Shown piece after piece: positions 9,379-18,011 of a DNA stretch of 64,000 nucleotides (the first letter of the stretch is position 1; each line of letters opens with the position of its first letter). This DNA comes from Streptomyces typhae (GTDB taxonomy: Bacteria > Actinomycetota > Actinomycetes > Streptomycetales > Streptomycetaceae). The stretch covers positions 268,168 through 332,167 of the forward strand of contig NZ_WPNZ01000007.1 of assembly GCF_009755605.1 (NCBI RefSeq), in the 5' to 3' direction. The translations under genes were made by a program, and so were the position numbers. The notes below the pieces were generated by a model. The model did no database searches and was not told the DNA's origin. It worked only from the letters and a program-made list of their open reading frames with translations.

Positions 9379-10923
9379 ATGTGCGAGGACGAACGCCACC
9401 TGAACAGACGCGCGCTGCTCGTGACGGGGGCGGCGACCGCCCTTACGTTGGGCAGTGTGAGCTTCGCCAGTGACGCCGGGGCCGGGGAACGGCCGGACGG
9501 CGGGGGTACCGGCAGGGAGCGGACCGGCAAGGAGACGAAGACGGTCCGGGGCACGCTGCCCACCGGGTCGCCGGACTTCGTGTACCTGCCGGTCGAGGTC
9601 CCGCGCGGGGTGCGGGAGCTGCGCGTCGCGTACACCTACGAGAAGCCGTCCGTCCCAGCGGGCACCGTCGGCAACGCCCTGGACATCGGCGTCTTCGACG
9701 AGCGCGGCACGGACCTCGGCGGCAGGGGCTTCCGCGGCTGGTCGGGCGGCGCCCGCTCGGAGTTCTTCATCCGGGCCGACGAGGCGACGCCCGGGTACAT
9801 CCCGGGCCCGGTGCGCGCAGGGACCTGGAACATCGCGCTCGGCCCGTACACCGTGGCCCCGCAGGGACTGCCGTACGAGGTGACGATCACCCTCACCTAC
9901 GGCGCGCCCGGCACCACGCCGAAACCCGTGTACCCGCCGGAGCGGGCCAAGGGCCGCGGCCGTGCCTGGTACCGGGGCGACTGCCATCTGCACAGCTGGT
10001 ACTCGGACGGCCGCCGCACCCCCGCGGAGCTGGGCGCCCTCGCCCGCGCCGCGGGCCTGGACTTCATCAACACCTCCGAGCACAACACGCACTCCGCGCA
10101 CGCCCACTTCTCGGACGTGGCCGGTGACGACCTGCTGGTGCTGCTCGGCGAGGAGGTCACCACCCGCAACGGCCACGTCCTCGCGGTCGGCACCGAGCCC
10201 GGCACCTTCGTCGACTGGCGCTACCGCGCCCGCGACAACCGCTTCGGCCAGTACGCCCGGCACATCCGCCGCGCCGGCGGCCTGGTCGTGCCCGCCCACC
10301 CGCACGCCACCTGCGTGGGCTGCAACTGGAAGTTCGGGTTCGGCGAGGCGGACGCGGTGGAGGTGTGGAACGGGGCGTTCTCGCCGGAGGACGAGGTGGC
10401 GATCTCCGAGTGGGACAACGCGCTGGTCGCCGCCGCCCGCGGGGGCCACCGCTGGACGCCCGCGATGGGCAACAGCGACGCCCACCGCGACCCCGACCCC
10501 GTGGGCCGCCCGCAGACCGTCGTCCTCGCCGACGACCTGACCCGCGAGGCGATCCTCGACGGCATCCGCGCGGGGCGCTCCTACCTCGCGGAGTCCAAGG
10601 ACATCGAGGTCGCCTTCTCCGCGGCCGGTGGCAAGGGGCGGCGCGCGGGCATCGGCGAGCGCCTGCGCGTCGACGCCACCGCCCCGGTGACCGTCCGCCT
10701 CGACGTCGAGGGCGTGCCCGGCACCATCGTCCGCTTCATCACCGACCAGGGGGTTCTCTTCACCGGTCCGGTGGTCCCGGAGTCGGGCACGGCGACCGTG
10801 GAGTGGCGTACGACGCCCTCGTACGCCGCCTATGTACGCGCCGAGGTGCGCGCACCCTCGACGACCCCGGGCGTGCCCGGCCCCATGAAGGCCCTCACCA
10901 ATCCCATCTTCCTCGGGCGTTGA
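9379..10923 (+). CDS. Tat-exported PHP-domain metallophosphoesterase (CehA/McbA family)
   Basis: 514 aa. The start is the ATG with AGGGGA 9 nt upstream; the long open frame before it crosses only repeats and the fbiC antisense. A twin-arginine signal (NRRALLVTG, then a hydrophobic stretch ending near ASDAGA) predicts export in folded form. Residues about 35-190 form a beta-rich N-terminal region. The PHP domain begins with GDCHLHSWYSDGRRTPAEL and continues with the His/Asp-bearing segments SEHNTHS, VVPAHPHA and GNSDAHRD, which are metal ligands in this superfamily. Relatives hydrolyse phosphodiesters or carbamates. The substrate is unknown. It stands alone between repeat arrays. Confidence 0.88.
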   Translation: MCEDERHLNRRALLVTGAATALTLGSVSFASDAGAGERPDGGGTGRERTGKETKTVRGTLPTGSPDFVYLPVEVPRGVRELRVAYTYEKPSVPAGTVGNALDIGVFDERGTDLGGRGFRGWSGGARSEFFIRADEATPGYIPGPVRAGTWNIALGPYTVAPQGLPYEVTITLTYGAPGTTPKPVYPPERAKGRGRAWYRGDCHLHSWYSDGRRTPAELGALARAAGLDFINTSEHNTHSAHAHFSDVAGDDLLVLLGEEVTTRNGHVLAVGTEPGTFVDWRYRARDNRFGQYARHIRRAGGLVVPAHPHATCVGCNWKFGFGEADAVEVWNGAFSPEDEVAISEWDNALVAAARGGHRWTPAMGNSDAHRDPDPVGRPQTVVLADDLTREAILDGIRAGRSYLAESKDIEVAFSAAGGKGRRAGIGERLRVDATAPVTVRLDVEGVPGTIVRFITDQGVLFTGPVVPESGTATVEWRTTPSYAAYVRAEVRAPSTTPGVPGPMKALTNPIFLGR

Positions 10924-10929
10924 GACCGG

Positions 10930-11059
10930 CCCCGTAAGGGGCGCGGGGAACTGCGCGAGCGGCCACGAAACAGCCGCAGACGCGTCTGCGGGGATCTCAG
11001 CAGACGCATCTGCGGCTTTTCGCGGGCTGAGCGCGCAGTTCCCCGCGCCCCTTACGGGG
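10930..11059. terminator. 130-bp inverted-repeat element between convergent genes
   Basis: A perfect 28-bp inverted repeat (10930-10957 and 11032-11059) encloses two smaller palindromes, CCGCAGACGCGTCTGCGG at 10974-10991 and GCAGACGCATCTGC just after. It sits exactly between two convergent genes and could act as a bidirectional terminator. The right arm overlaps the last codons of the ALDH gene and supplies its TAA stop. The arms are the same element as in the 8.8-9.3 kb cluster. Confidence 0.8.
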
Positions 11060-12563
11060 CGCCCCCAGGCCAGACCAGGGACTGCACCTCGCTGTACGCG
11101 CCCAGTGCGAACGACCCGCAGTCGCGCCCCACCCCGCTCTGTTTGAACCCCCCGAAGGGGGCCTCCATGTTGCGGCCGACGGTGTTCACGCCGACGCCGC
11201 CGGCGCGGAGCCGCCCCGCGACCCGGAAGGCGCGGGCCACGTCGCCCGACCAGACGTAGCTGAGCAGGCCGTACTCGCTGTCGTCGGCCAGGGCGACGGC
11301 CGTGTCCTCGGCGGCTTCGCCGGTGCCGTCGAAGGGGACGACCACGACGACCGGGCCGAAGATCTCCTCGCGGACCACCCGCATCCCGGGGGCGCAGTCG
11401 GCCAGGAGGGCGGGGGCGACGTAGAAGCCCCGGCCAGTGGCGACCGGGGGGCGTTCGCCGCCCGTCACGACCCGCGCCCCCTCCTTGCGGCCGAGTTCCA
11501 CGTACGACTCGACGCGCTCGCGGTGCGCGGCGGAGATCACCGGCCCGACGACGGTGTCCCGCTCCCTGGGGTCCCCCACCCTGAGCCGCCCCGCGTACCG
11601 CGCCAGCTTCCCGAGCAGGGGCTCGTACACCGGCCGCTGCACGATGACGCGCGTCGGCGCGGTGCAGATCTGGCCGCTGTAGAAGGAGAACGTGGTGCCG
11701 ATGCCCGCCACCGCCGCGTCCAGGTCCGCGTCCTCGAAGACGATCGCCGCGCCCTTCCCGCCCAACTCCATGAGCTGGCGTTTCATGGTGCGTCCGCAGA
11801 TCTCGCCGATGCGCCTGCCGACCGCCGTCGAGCCGGTGAAGCTCACCATGTCGACGTCGGGCGAGTCGACGGCGGCAGCCCCGACGTCGGTGTCCCGGCC
11901 CGACACGACGTTGACCACGCCGGGCGGCGCGCCCGCCTCGGCGAGGGCCGCCGCGAGCCGGTACACCGACAGCGGGTCCTGCGGCGCGGGCTTGACGACG
12001 ACCGTGTTGCCCAGGGCCAGGGCCGGGGCGATCTTGCCCGCCGGGTTCGCCCAGGGGTTGTTGTACGAGGTGACGCAGGTGACGACGCCGACGGGGCGGC
12101 GGACGGCGACGGCCCCGAGCACGGCGGCCCCGCCCATCGGGCCCGCCTCGTGCACCTGCGGCGGAAGGCCCGTCTCGACGGGCTCCAGGGCGCCGCGCGC
12201 GTACCGGCGCAGCCGTGCCGCGGCGACCGCCACCTGCATGCCGCGGGCCGTCGCGGTGGTCGCGCCCGTCTCGGCCCGCGCGAGCTCGACGTGGGCTGCG
12301 AGGTCCCGCTGGATCACGTCGGCCGCGCGGTCCAGGACGGCCGCCCGCTCCTGCGGGGAGGTGCGCGACCAGGGCCCGAAGGCGGCCCGCGCCGCCGCTG
12401 CCGCCTGCCACACCTGGTTCCGGCTCGCCTCCGGGGCGAGGCCCACGACGCCTTCGGTGGCCGGGTCGATCACCTCGTAGTGCCCGCCGTCGGGCGCGAC
12501 CCACTCCCCGTCGACGTACAGCCGCTGCGGCCCGCCCGGCTCCCGCCCCGCCGCCGCGCTCAC
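11052..12563 (-). CDS. NAD(P)-dependent aldehyde dehydrogenase
   Basis: 503 aa, full length for the family. It oxidises an aldehyde to an acid. The catalytic cysteine lies in SGQICTAPTR (about residue 300) and the general base glutamate in MELGGKG. The cofactor-loop segments SFTGSTAVGRRIG and the C-terminal EAPFGGFKQSGVGRD are present. The GTG start overlaps the stop of the upstream amidohydrolase (GTGA), so the two are translationally coupled. The operon is LLM oxidoreductase, amidohydrolase, ALDH, driven from the operator at 15492. The substrate is probably an aldehyde intermediate of the same pathway. Confidence 0.95.
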   Translation of the reverse strand: MSAAAGREPGGPQRLYVDGEWVAPDGGHYEVIDPATEGVVGLAPEASRNQVWQAAAAARAAFGPWSRTSPQERAAVLDRAADVIQRDLAAHVELARAETGATTATARGMQVAVAAARLRRYARGALEPVETGLPPQVHEAGPMGGAAVLGAVAVRRPVGVVTCVTSYNNPWANPAGKIAPALALGNTVVVKPAPQDPLSVYRLAAALAEAGAPPGVVNVVSGRDTDVGAAAVDSPDVDMVSFTGSTAVGRRIGEICGRTMKRQLMELGGKGAAIVFEDADLDAAVAGIGTTFSFYSGQICTAPTRVIVQRPVYEPLLGKLARYAGRLRVGDPRERDTVVGPVISAAHRERVESYVELGRKEGARVVTGGERPPVATGRGFYVAPALLADCAPGMRVVREEIFGPVVVVVPFDGTGEAAEDTAVALADDSEYGLLSYVWSGDVARAFRVAGRLRAGGVGVNTVGRNMEAPFGGFKQSGVGRDCGSFALGAYSEVQSLVWPGGAP

Positions 12564-14293
12564 CTCGTGCTCACCGTCCTGGTGTCCCGCCCCGACCGCA
12601 GCACCGTCCCCGGTACGGCGCCGCTGACCACGTCGTCGCGGATCACCTCGACGCCGTTGACCCACACGGCGTTCACCCCGATCGCCTCGGAGTCCAGGCG
12701 CGGGCTGTCGCCGGGCAGGTCGTGGACGAGGGTGGCCTTGCCCGCGTCGACGCGCTCGGGGTCGAAGAGGACGAGGTCCGCGTGGTACCCCTCGGCGATC
12801 CGGCCCCGCTCGCGCAGGCCGAAGAGGCGTGCCGGGTCGTCGGTGAGCATCTTCACCGCCTGCTCCAGACCCACGAGCTTCCGGCCGCGCAGACAGTCCC
12901 CGAGGAACCGGGTGGTGTAGGGGGCGCCGCACATGCGGTCCAGGTGCGCGCCCGCGTCCGAGCCGCCGAGCAGGACGTCCTCGTGGTCCCAGGTCGCGGC
13001 GCGCAGCGCCCAGGAGTCCGGGTCGTTGTCGGTCGGCATGGGCCACAGGACCGTGCGCAGTCCGTCGTTGGCGCAGATCTCGACCAGGCACGCGAAGGGC
13101 TCCTGGCCGCGCTCGGCCGCGATGTCGCCGACCACCCGGCCGGTCAGGCCCTCGTTCGCGGCGGAGTAGGTGTCCCCGATGACGTACCGGTCGAAGTGGG
13201 TGAGGCGCCGGAACACCCCGGCCTCCTCGCCGGTGGCCCGCCGCAGCATCTCCGCCCGCACACCCGGGTCCCGGAGCTTCGCGATCCGCTCGGGCACCGG
13301 CAGGCCGAGGACGTCGCCCCAGCCGGGGACGAGGTTGAGCGCGCAGAACGTACCGAGCGACATGTTCATGGGCGTGAGGATCGGCATGGTGAGGGCGACG
13401 ACCCGGCCGCCGGCCCTGCGGGCCCGCTCGCTCGGCACCAGTTGCCGCTCCACCCGCTCGGGCACGGCGGCGTCGATGGTCAGCACGTTCCAGTTCAGCG
13501 GCCGGCCCGCGACCGCGCTCATCTCCACGAGCAGGTCGATCTCGGCGTCGCTGAACCGGTCGAGGCACCCGGCGACGATCGCCTCCAGCTGCGTTCCCTC
13601 GTGCTCGGCGACCGCCCTGGACAGCGCGAGCAGTTCCTCGGGGCCCGCGTGCCGGGACGCCACGGGCGCCCCGTCGCCGTCGGAGTGCGTGGAGGACTGC
13701 GTGGTGGAGAGCCCCCAGGCGCCCGCGTCCATCGCCTCGTGGAACAGTTCGAGCATCCGCTCCAGCTGCCCGGCCGACGGCTGTCCGCCGACCGCGTCGG
13801 GCCCCATCACGTACCGCCGCAGCGCGCAGTGCCCCAGCATGAACCCGGCGTTGACGGTGATCCGCCCTTCCAGCGCGTCCAGGTACTCCCCGAACGAGTG
13901 CCACGACCAGGGCGCGCCCTCCTCCAACGCCGCCAGCGACATGCCCTCGACCCTGGACATCATCCGCCGCGTGTAGTCGGCGTCCTCGGGCCGCTCCGGG
14001 TTGAGCGGCGCGAGCGTGAACCCGCAGTTCCCGCCCGCGACCGTGGTCACCCCGTGGTTCAGGGACGGGGTGGCGCAGGGGTCCCAGAACAACTGGGCGT
14101 CGTAGTGCGTGTGCGGGTCCACGAACCCGGGCGCGAGGATCAGGCCGTGGGCCTCCTCACGGGTACGGGCCTCCTCCGTGACGGCGGGGGCGACCACGGC
14201 CACCCGTCCGTCCCGGACACCGACGTCGGCGACACGGCCGGGCGCCCCCGTCCCGTCGACGACGGTCACTCCCTCGATGAGGTGGTCGAGCAT
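12560..14293 (-). CDS. amidohydrolase of the N-acyl-D-amino-acid deacylase type
   Basis: 577 aa from an ATG with GGGGAGG 9-10 nt upstream. It is a TIM-barrel metallohydrolase with the first metal motif in APGFVDPHTHYDAQLFWDP, followed by NHGVTTVAGGNCGFTLAP, which is typical of D-aminoacylases. The late GGSDAGAHLDRM carries the catalytic Asp region, and the C-terminal ADLVLFDP belongs to the beta-sandwich. Such proteins hydrolyse amide or cyclic amide bonds; those beside CoA-pathway genes often have unknown substrates. It is coupled to the ALDH below and follows the LLM gene by about 30 bp. Confidence 0.9.
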   Translation of the reverse strand: MLDHLIEGVTVVDGTGAPGRVADVGVRDGRVAVVAPAVTEEARTREEAHGLILAPGFVDPHTHYDAQLFWDPCATPSLNHGVTTVAGGNCGFTLAPLNPERPEDADYTRRMMSRVEGMSLAALEEGAPWSWHSFGEYLDALEGRITVNAGFMLGHCALRRYVMGPDAVGGQPSAGQLERMLELFHEAMDAGAWGLSTTQSSTHSDGDGAPVASRHAGPEELLALSRAVAEHEGTQLEAIVAGCLDRFSDAEIDLLVEMSAVAGRPLNWNVLTIDAAVPERVERQLVPSERARRAGGRVVALTMPILTPMNMSLGTFCALNLVPGWGDVLGLPVPERIAKLRDPGVRAEMLRRATGEEAGVFRRLTHFDRYVIGDTYSAANEGLTGRVVGDIAAERGQEPFACLVEICANDGLRTVLWPMPTDNDPDSWALRAATWDHEDVLLGGSDAGAHLDRMCGAPYTTRFLGDCLRGRKLVGLEQAVKMLTDDPARLFGLRERGRIAEGYHADLVLFDPERVDAGKATLVHDLPGDSPRLDSEAIGVNAVWVNGVEVIRDDVVSGAVPGTVLRSGRDTRTVSTR

Positions 14294-14322
14294 GACGACA
14301 GGTCCTCCCCTGCTTCGATGAC

Positions 14323-15447
14323 CTACGCGGAAGCCGACCCGCGGAATCGACTCGTCCGGTGCACGGGGTCGGTGTCGATCCTCGGGATCACGTGCTCCCC
14401 GATCAGCCGGATCGTGTTCAAGGTGTCCGCGTACGAGATGCCGATCGGCAGCCCGAAGGACAACTGGTCGGCCCCGGCCTGCTCCCAGCGCTTGCACTGC
14501 CGCGTGACCTCGTCGGGATCCCCGCAGATCATCAGCTCCTCGGCGATGAGCAGCTCGATGATCTCCTCGGTGTAGTCGGGCAGGACCTCGGGCCACTCGG
14601 GGATGCCCTCGGGCCGCGGGAAGGTGTCGTGGTAGCGGAAGACGAGGGACTGGAGGTAGTTGAGCCCGCCGTGCACGGCGATCTCGACGGCCTTCTCGTG
14701 CGTCTCGGCACAGATCGCCGTCGACGTGACCATGACGTTGTCGTTGACGAAGTCACCGATGGGCTCGGCGTCGCGGACCGCGGTCTTGTACTGCTCCAGG
14801 ACCCACTCCATGTCGGAGACCTTCTGCACGCTGAAGCCGAGCACCCCGAGGCCCTTCCTCGCGGCCATGGCGTACGAGGACGGGGACCCAGCCGCGTACC
14901 ACATGGCGGGGTGCGAGGCGCCGTACGGCTTGGGGAGGACCTTGCGCGGCGGCAGCTGCCAGTGCTTGCCGTGGAACCCCTCGTACTCCTCCTGGAGCCA
15001 CATCTTGGGGAACTCCGCGATGGTCTCCTCCCAGATCTCCTTGGTGTGGTCCATGTCGGTGATGCCGGGCAGGAAGCCGAGGATCTCGTGGGACCCGGCG
15101 CCGCGCCCGCTGCCGAACTCGAACCGCCCCTGTGACAGGTGGTCGAGCATCGCGACCTTCTCGGCGACCTTCACGGGGTGGTTGACCTGGGCGAGGGGGT
15201 TGAAGATCCCGGAGCCGAGGTGGATGCGTTCCGTCGCGTGCGCGAGGTAGCCGAGGAAGACGTCGTTGGCGGAGAGGTGCGAGTACTCCTCCAGGAAGTG
15301 GTGCTCCGACGCCCAGGCGTACTTGAAGCCCGACTTGTCCGCCTGGATGACGTACTCGGTCTCCTCCATCAGTGCCTTGTGCTCGGCCAGCGGGTCCGTC
15401 TTCGCCCGCTTGCCGACGTATCCCTGTACGAAGAGTCCGAATTCCAC
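14323..15447 (-). CDS. LLM-class flavin- or F420-dependent oxidoreductase
   Basis: 374 aa, a luciferase-like (beta/alpha)8 barrel. Typical segments are YAWASEHHFLEEYS, GSGIFNPLAQVNHP, EKVAMLDHLSQGRFEFGSGRGAGSHE and the late WEQAGADQLSFGLPIG. Members oxidise or reduce substrates with reduced flavin or F420. The wording of the barrel resembles the alkanal-monooxygenase-like group more than F420 dehydrogenases, so the cofactor is uncertain. First gene of a three-gene operon; the 17-bp palindrome 45 bp upstream is its likely operator. The start is GTG. Confidence 0.9.
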   Translation of the reverse strand: MEFGLFVQGYVGKRAKTDPLAEHKALMEETEYVIQADKSGFKYAWASEHHFLEEYSHLSANDVFLGYLAHATERIHLGSGIFNPLAQVNHPVKVAEKVAMLDHLSQGRFEFGSGRGAGSHEILGFLPGITDMDHTKEIWEETIAEFPKMWLQEEYEGFHGKHWQLPPRKVLPKPYGASHPAMWYAAGSPSSYAMAARKGLGVLGFSVQKVSDMEWVLEQYKTAVRDAEPIGDFVNDNVMVTSTAICAETHEKAVEIAVHGGLNYLQSLVFRYHDTFPRPEGIPEWPEVLPDYTEEIIELLIAEELMICGDPDEVTRQCKRWEQAGADQLSFGLPIGISYADTLNTIRLIGEHVIPRIDTDPVHRTSRFRGSASA

Positions 15448-15491
15448 GGAGGTTCACCGTCCTCGTCAGTGTCCTCGCCAGCTTTCCCGTT

Positions 15492-15508
15492 TCTGACGAG
15501 CCGTCAGA
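15492..15508. promoter_or_regulatory. operator, perfect copy of CTGACG-N3-CGTCAG
   Basis: TCTGACG-AGC-CGTCAGA, a perfect 17-bp palindrome 45 bp upstream of the LLM-amidohydrolase-ALDH operon. It matches all 12 fixed positions of the motif shared by the catabolic units in this window. Confidence 0.8.
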
Positions 15509-15563
15509 TCTACTGGACCGACTGTTCCACCGGCGTCAGGGAGCGTCAATACCGCCGATACCG

Positions 15564-16328
15564 TCAGAGCACGCTGGCCCCGGCCAGCCACCCGCCGTCG
15601 ATCACGAACGGCTGCCCGGTGATGTACGAGGAGTCCTCCTCGGCGGTCAGGAACAGGGCGAGCCGGGCCACCTCCTCCGGCCTGCCGACCCGGCCGAGCG
15701 GCACCAGCTTGCGGTAGAGGGAGTCCAGGCCCCGGGAGCCGAGCTGCGCCGGATTGCTCATCGCGGTGTCGATGGCGCCGGGGCAGACCGCGTTGACCCG
15801 GATGCGCCGCTTGGCCAGCTCCAGGGCGGCGACCCTGGTGAGGCCGATGACGGCGTGCTTGGTCGCGCTGTACGCCCCGACGTACGCCATGCCCGTCATC
15901 CCCGCGTACGAGGCGGTGTTCACGATCGAACCGCCGCCGGCCGCCGCGATCTCGGGCGCGGTCGTCTTGATGCCGAGGAAGACACCGACCTGGTTGACCT
16001 GCACGATCTGCTGGAACTCGGCGAGCGGCGTCTTGGCGAGCTCGCCGAAGCGCAGGATGCCCGCGTTGTTGACGAGTCCGTCCAGCTTGCCGAAGGCGTC
16101 CTTCGTGGCGGCGACCGCGGCCGCCCAGTCCGCCTCCCGGCCCACGTCGAGATGGACGTAGCGGGCGCTCTCGGACCCCAGTTCCTTCGCCAGCGCCTCC
16201 CCCTGCTCGTCGAGCACGTCGCCGACTACGACGCGCGCGCCCTCCGCGACGAAGAGCCGCGCCTCCTGCTCGCCCTGCCCGCGCGCGCCGCCGGTGACGA
16301 TGACGACGCGTCCGTCGAGCTTGCCCAT
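15564..16328 (-). CDS. SDR-family NAD(P)-dependent oxidoreductase, hydroxysteroid-dehydrogenase-like
   Basis: 254 aa; the ATG is chosen because GGGAGG lies 5 nt upstream, and the frame extends six codons further without a better site. Classical SDR motifs are the cofactor loop TGGARGQG near the N-terminus, NNAG in the middle, and the catalytic SYAG...YSATK with Tyr and Lys. The sequence is of the 3-alpha/20-beta-hydroxysteroid dehydrogenase type, which covers many alcohol substrates. It follows an LLM gene by about 40 bp, probably as an operon. Confidence 0.92.
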   Translation of the reverse strand: MGKLDGRVVIVTGGARGQGEQEARLFVAEGARVVVGDVLDEQGEALAKELGSESARYVHLDVGREADWAAAVAATKDAFGKLDGLVNNAGILRFGELAKTPLAEFQQIVQVNQVGVFLGIKTTAPEIAAAGGGSIVNTASYAGMTGMAYVGAYSATKHAVIGLTRVAALELAKRRIRVNAVCPGAIDTAMSNPAQLGSRGLDSLYRKLVPLGRVGRPEEVARLALFLTAEEDSSYITGQPFVIDGGWLAGASVL

Positions 16329-16354
16329 GCCGGCCTCCCTGTTCACTTCTTCTC

Positions 16355-16378
16355 TTTGGAACGAGCGTTCTATCCAAA
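16355..16378. promoter_or_regulatory. nested inverted repeat upstream of the SDR gene
   Basis: TTTGGA and TCCAAA (16355-16360 and 16373-16378) enclose GAACG-AG-CGTTC (16359-16370). It overlaps the stop codon of the upstream LLM gene and lies about 27 bp before the SDR start. It differs from the CTGACG palindrome and may bind another regulator. This is inference from symmetry only. Confidence 0.4.
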
Positions 16379-17299
16379 GTGTGGTGCGACCTCGGCGCCG
16401 AACGCCGCCATCTGGTCGCAGAGTTCCTCCCGGCTGCGGCTGCGGAACCGCACCTGGATCTGGTGCACGCCCATCGCCGCGTACGCGCGCAGCGACTCGG
16501 CGAGGGCTTCGGGCCCACCGCTGAGGGTGTGCCGCCCCACCGGCCAGGAGGGCGCGCCCACGTACAGCGGTTCGGTGATCGCGCCGATGGTGAGGGGCCC
16601 ATCGACGCCCGCCTCCGCCCGCAGCCGCCGCAGCGTGGCGATCTTCTCCGGGAGCCGGTCGCGCGGGTCGCCCTGCGGCAGCCAGCCGTCACCGCGCGTC
16701 GCGGCCCTGCGGACCGCCGCGGGCGACGAACCGCCGACCCAGACCGGCACCCGCTCCTGCGCCGGACGAGGGCGCTGGCCGAGCCCTTCGAAGGCGAAGA
16801 ACGCGCCGCGGTGCTCGGGGTACTCCTCGGGGCCGAGGGCGGCGCGCAGCGCGTCCACGGTCTCGTCGAGGAGGGGGCCACGCCGGTCGAAGTCGACCCC
16901 GAGGGCCGCGAACTCCTCCGGTACGTGCCCCGCGCCGACGCCGAGGATCAGACGGCCGCCGCTGAGGTGGTCGAGGGTCGCATAGCTCTTGGCGCTCAGG
17001 AGCGGGTGGCGCAGGCCGACGATCGCGACATGGCTCAGGAGACGGACGCGTTCGGTGAGGCCCGCCAGCCAGGAGAGGGTGGCGACGGGGTCGTACCAGG
17101 TGGTGCCCATGGCGTCGGCGAGCCGGCGCGGGATCGCGACGTGATCGCAGCTCGCGAGGTACGCGAACCCCGCCCGCTCCGCCGTCCGGGCCACCTCGGC
17201 CAGGCCCCCCGGCCCGGCACCCGCCTCCCACCCCTCGGCGAACAGCCCACTCTGCGCCTGCACCGGAAGCTGCATCCCATACACCATCCGCCCTGCCAC
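16370..17299 (-). CDS. LLM-class F420-dependent oxidoreductase (TIGR03619-like)
   Basis: 309 aa from GTG 17299 (AGGGGG about 5 nt upstream); ATG 17323 and ATG 17287 are alternatives. A luciferase-like barrel with YLASCDHVAIPRR, VRLLSHVAIVGLRHPLL and the signature GGRLILGVGAGHVPEEFAALG, followed by VPVWVGGSSPAAVRRAA. This subgroup commonly uses F420, which fbiC at 6.2 kb would help supply. The gene precedes an SDR on the same strand, so a dehydrogenase pair acting on one substrate is plausible. A weak copy of the shared operator lies 56 bp upstream. Confidence 0.88.
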   Translation of the reverse strand: MAGRMVYGMQLPVQAQSGLFAEGWEAGAGPGGLAEVARTAERAGFAYLASCDHVAIPRRLADAMGTTWYDPVATLSWLAGLTERVRLLSHVAIVGLRHPLLSAKSYATLDHLSGGRLILGVGAGHVPEEFAALGVDFDRRGPLLDETVDALRAALGPEEYPEHRGAFFAFEGLGQRPRPAQERVPVWVGGSSPAAVRRAATRGDGWLPQGDPRDRLPEKIATLRRLRAEAGVDGPLTIGAITEPLYVGAPSWPVGRHTLSGGPEALAESLRAYAAMGVHQIQVRFRSRSREELCDQMAAFGAEVAPHFG

Positions 17300-17354
17300 A
17301 ACGCCCCCTGCCGGCCACCCCATCAGCTCCACTGAATGCCACCACATCGTCGTA

Positions 17355-17369
17355 TCTGACACCCCATCA
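17355..17369. promoter_or_regulatory. weak copy of the CTGACG-N3-CGTCAG operator
   Basis: CTGACACCCCATCAG matches 10 of 12 fixed positions and sits 56 bp upstream of the LLM-SDR pair. It is the weakest site and could be chance. Just beyond it, a shortened copy of the CCCCGTAAGGGGCG repeat lies near 17377-17390. Confidence 0.4.
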
Positions 17370-17396
17370 GGCAAGGCCCCCGTAAGGGGCGAACCC

Positions 17397-17981
17397 TTAC
17401 CCCACCTCATAGCCGAGGGCGGCGGCGATCACCTCCGCCTGCACGGAGTCGATCCTCGCCCCGGCGGCCCGGACGGCCAGCGGATCGAGCCCCGAAAGAT
17501 CGCTACCGCGCAGATCGGCCCCGGCCAGGTCGGCCCCCCGCCACCGCGCGCCGGAGAGATCGCAGAGAGTGACCTCCGCCTCGCCGAGGCGGACCCCCGC
17601 GAGGTCCGCCTCGCGCAACCGCACCCCGTCGAACACGGCCTTGCGCAGATCGGCCCCGGAGAGCGCGGTGAACGACCAGTCACCGCCGCGCACCTCGAAG
17701 GCCGTGAACGTGCACCCCTGGAAGAGGCTGCCCACGGCCTTGCACTGCTCGAAGCGGGTGTCGAAGAACGTGCATCTTCTGAAGGTGCAGTTGGTGAACG
17801 CCGACGAGGCGAAGCGCGCGGCGTTGAACCTGGCCCCCGCGAACGTGCACCCAGCGAACTCGACGCCCTCCGCCTCGGCCTCCGTCAGGTCGGTGTCGAA
17901 GAACGTACAGTCCTCGAACACCTGCCCGGACAGATCCCGCCCGTACCAGTCCTCGCCCCGGAACACCTCTGCGCTCGCCAT
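17397..17981 (-). CDS. pentapeptide-repeat protein
   Basis: 194 aa. It is built almost wholly of A(D/N)LXX-like units, for example SGADLRKAVFDGVRLREADLAGVRLGEA, with several Cys-bearing variants (FEDCTFF, FAGCTFAG, FTNCTFRRCTFF). This predicts a right-handed quadrilateral beta helix. Some relatives mimic DNA and protect gyrase, but most have no known role. It lies directly after the amidohydrolase gene on the same strand and may be cotranscribed. ATG 17981 is used; a GTG eight codons upstream is possible and neither has a clear ribosome site. Confidence 0.85.
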   Translation of the reverse strand: MASAEVFRGEDWYGRDLSGQVFEDCTFFDTDLTEAEAEGVEFAGCTFAGARFNAARFASSAFTNCTFRRCTFFDTRFEQCKAVGSLFQGCTFTAFEVRGGDWSFTALSGADLRKAVFDGVRLREADLAGVRLGEAEVTLCDLSGARWRGADLAGADLRGSDLSGLDPLAVRAAGARIDSVQAEVIAAALGYEVG

Positions 17982-18011
17982 GGATCCGATTGAACAGGGA
18001 GGCACTGACAG

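Noticed and set aside
12560..13904. Long ALDH frame extending through the amidohydrolase gene
   Set aside because: It overlaps the amidohydrolase in another frame; the GTG at 12563 with GTGA coupling marks the real start.
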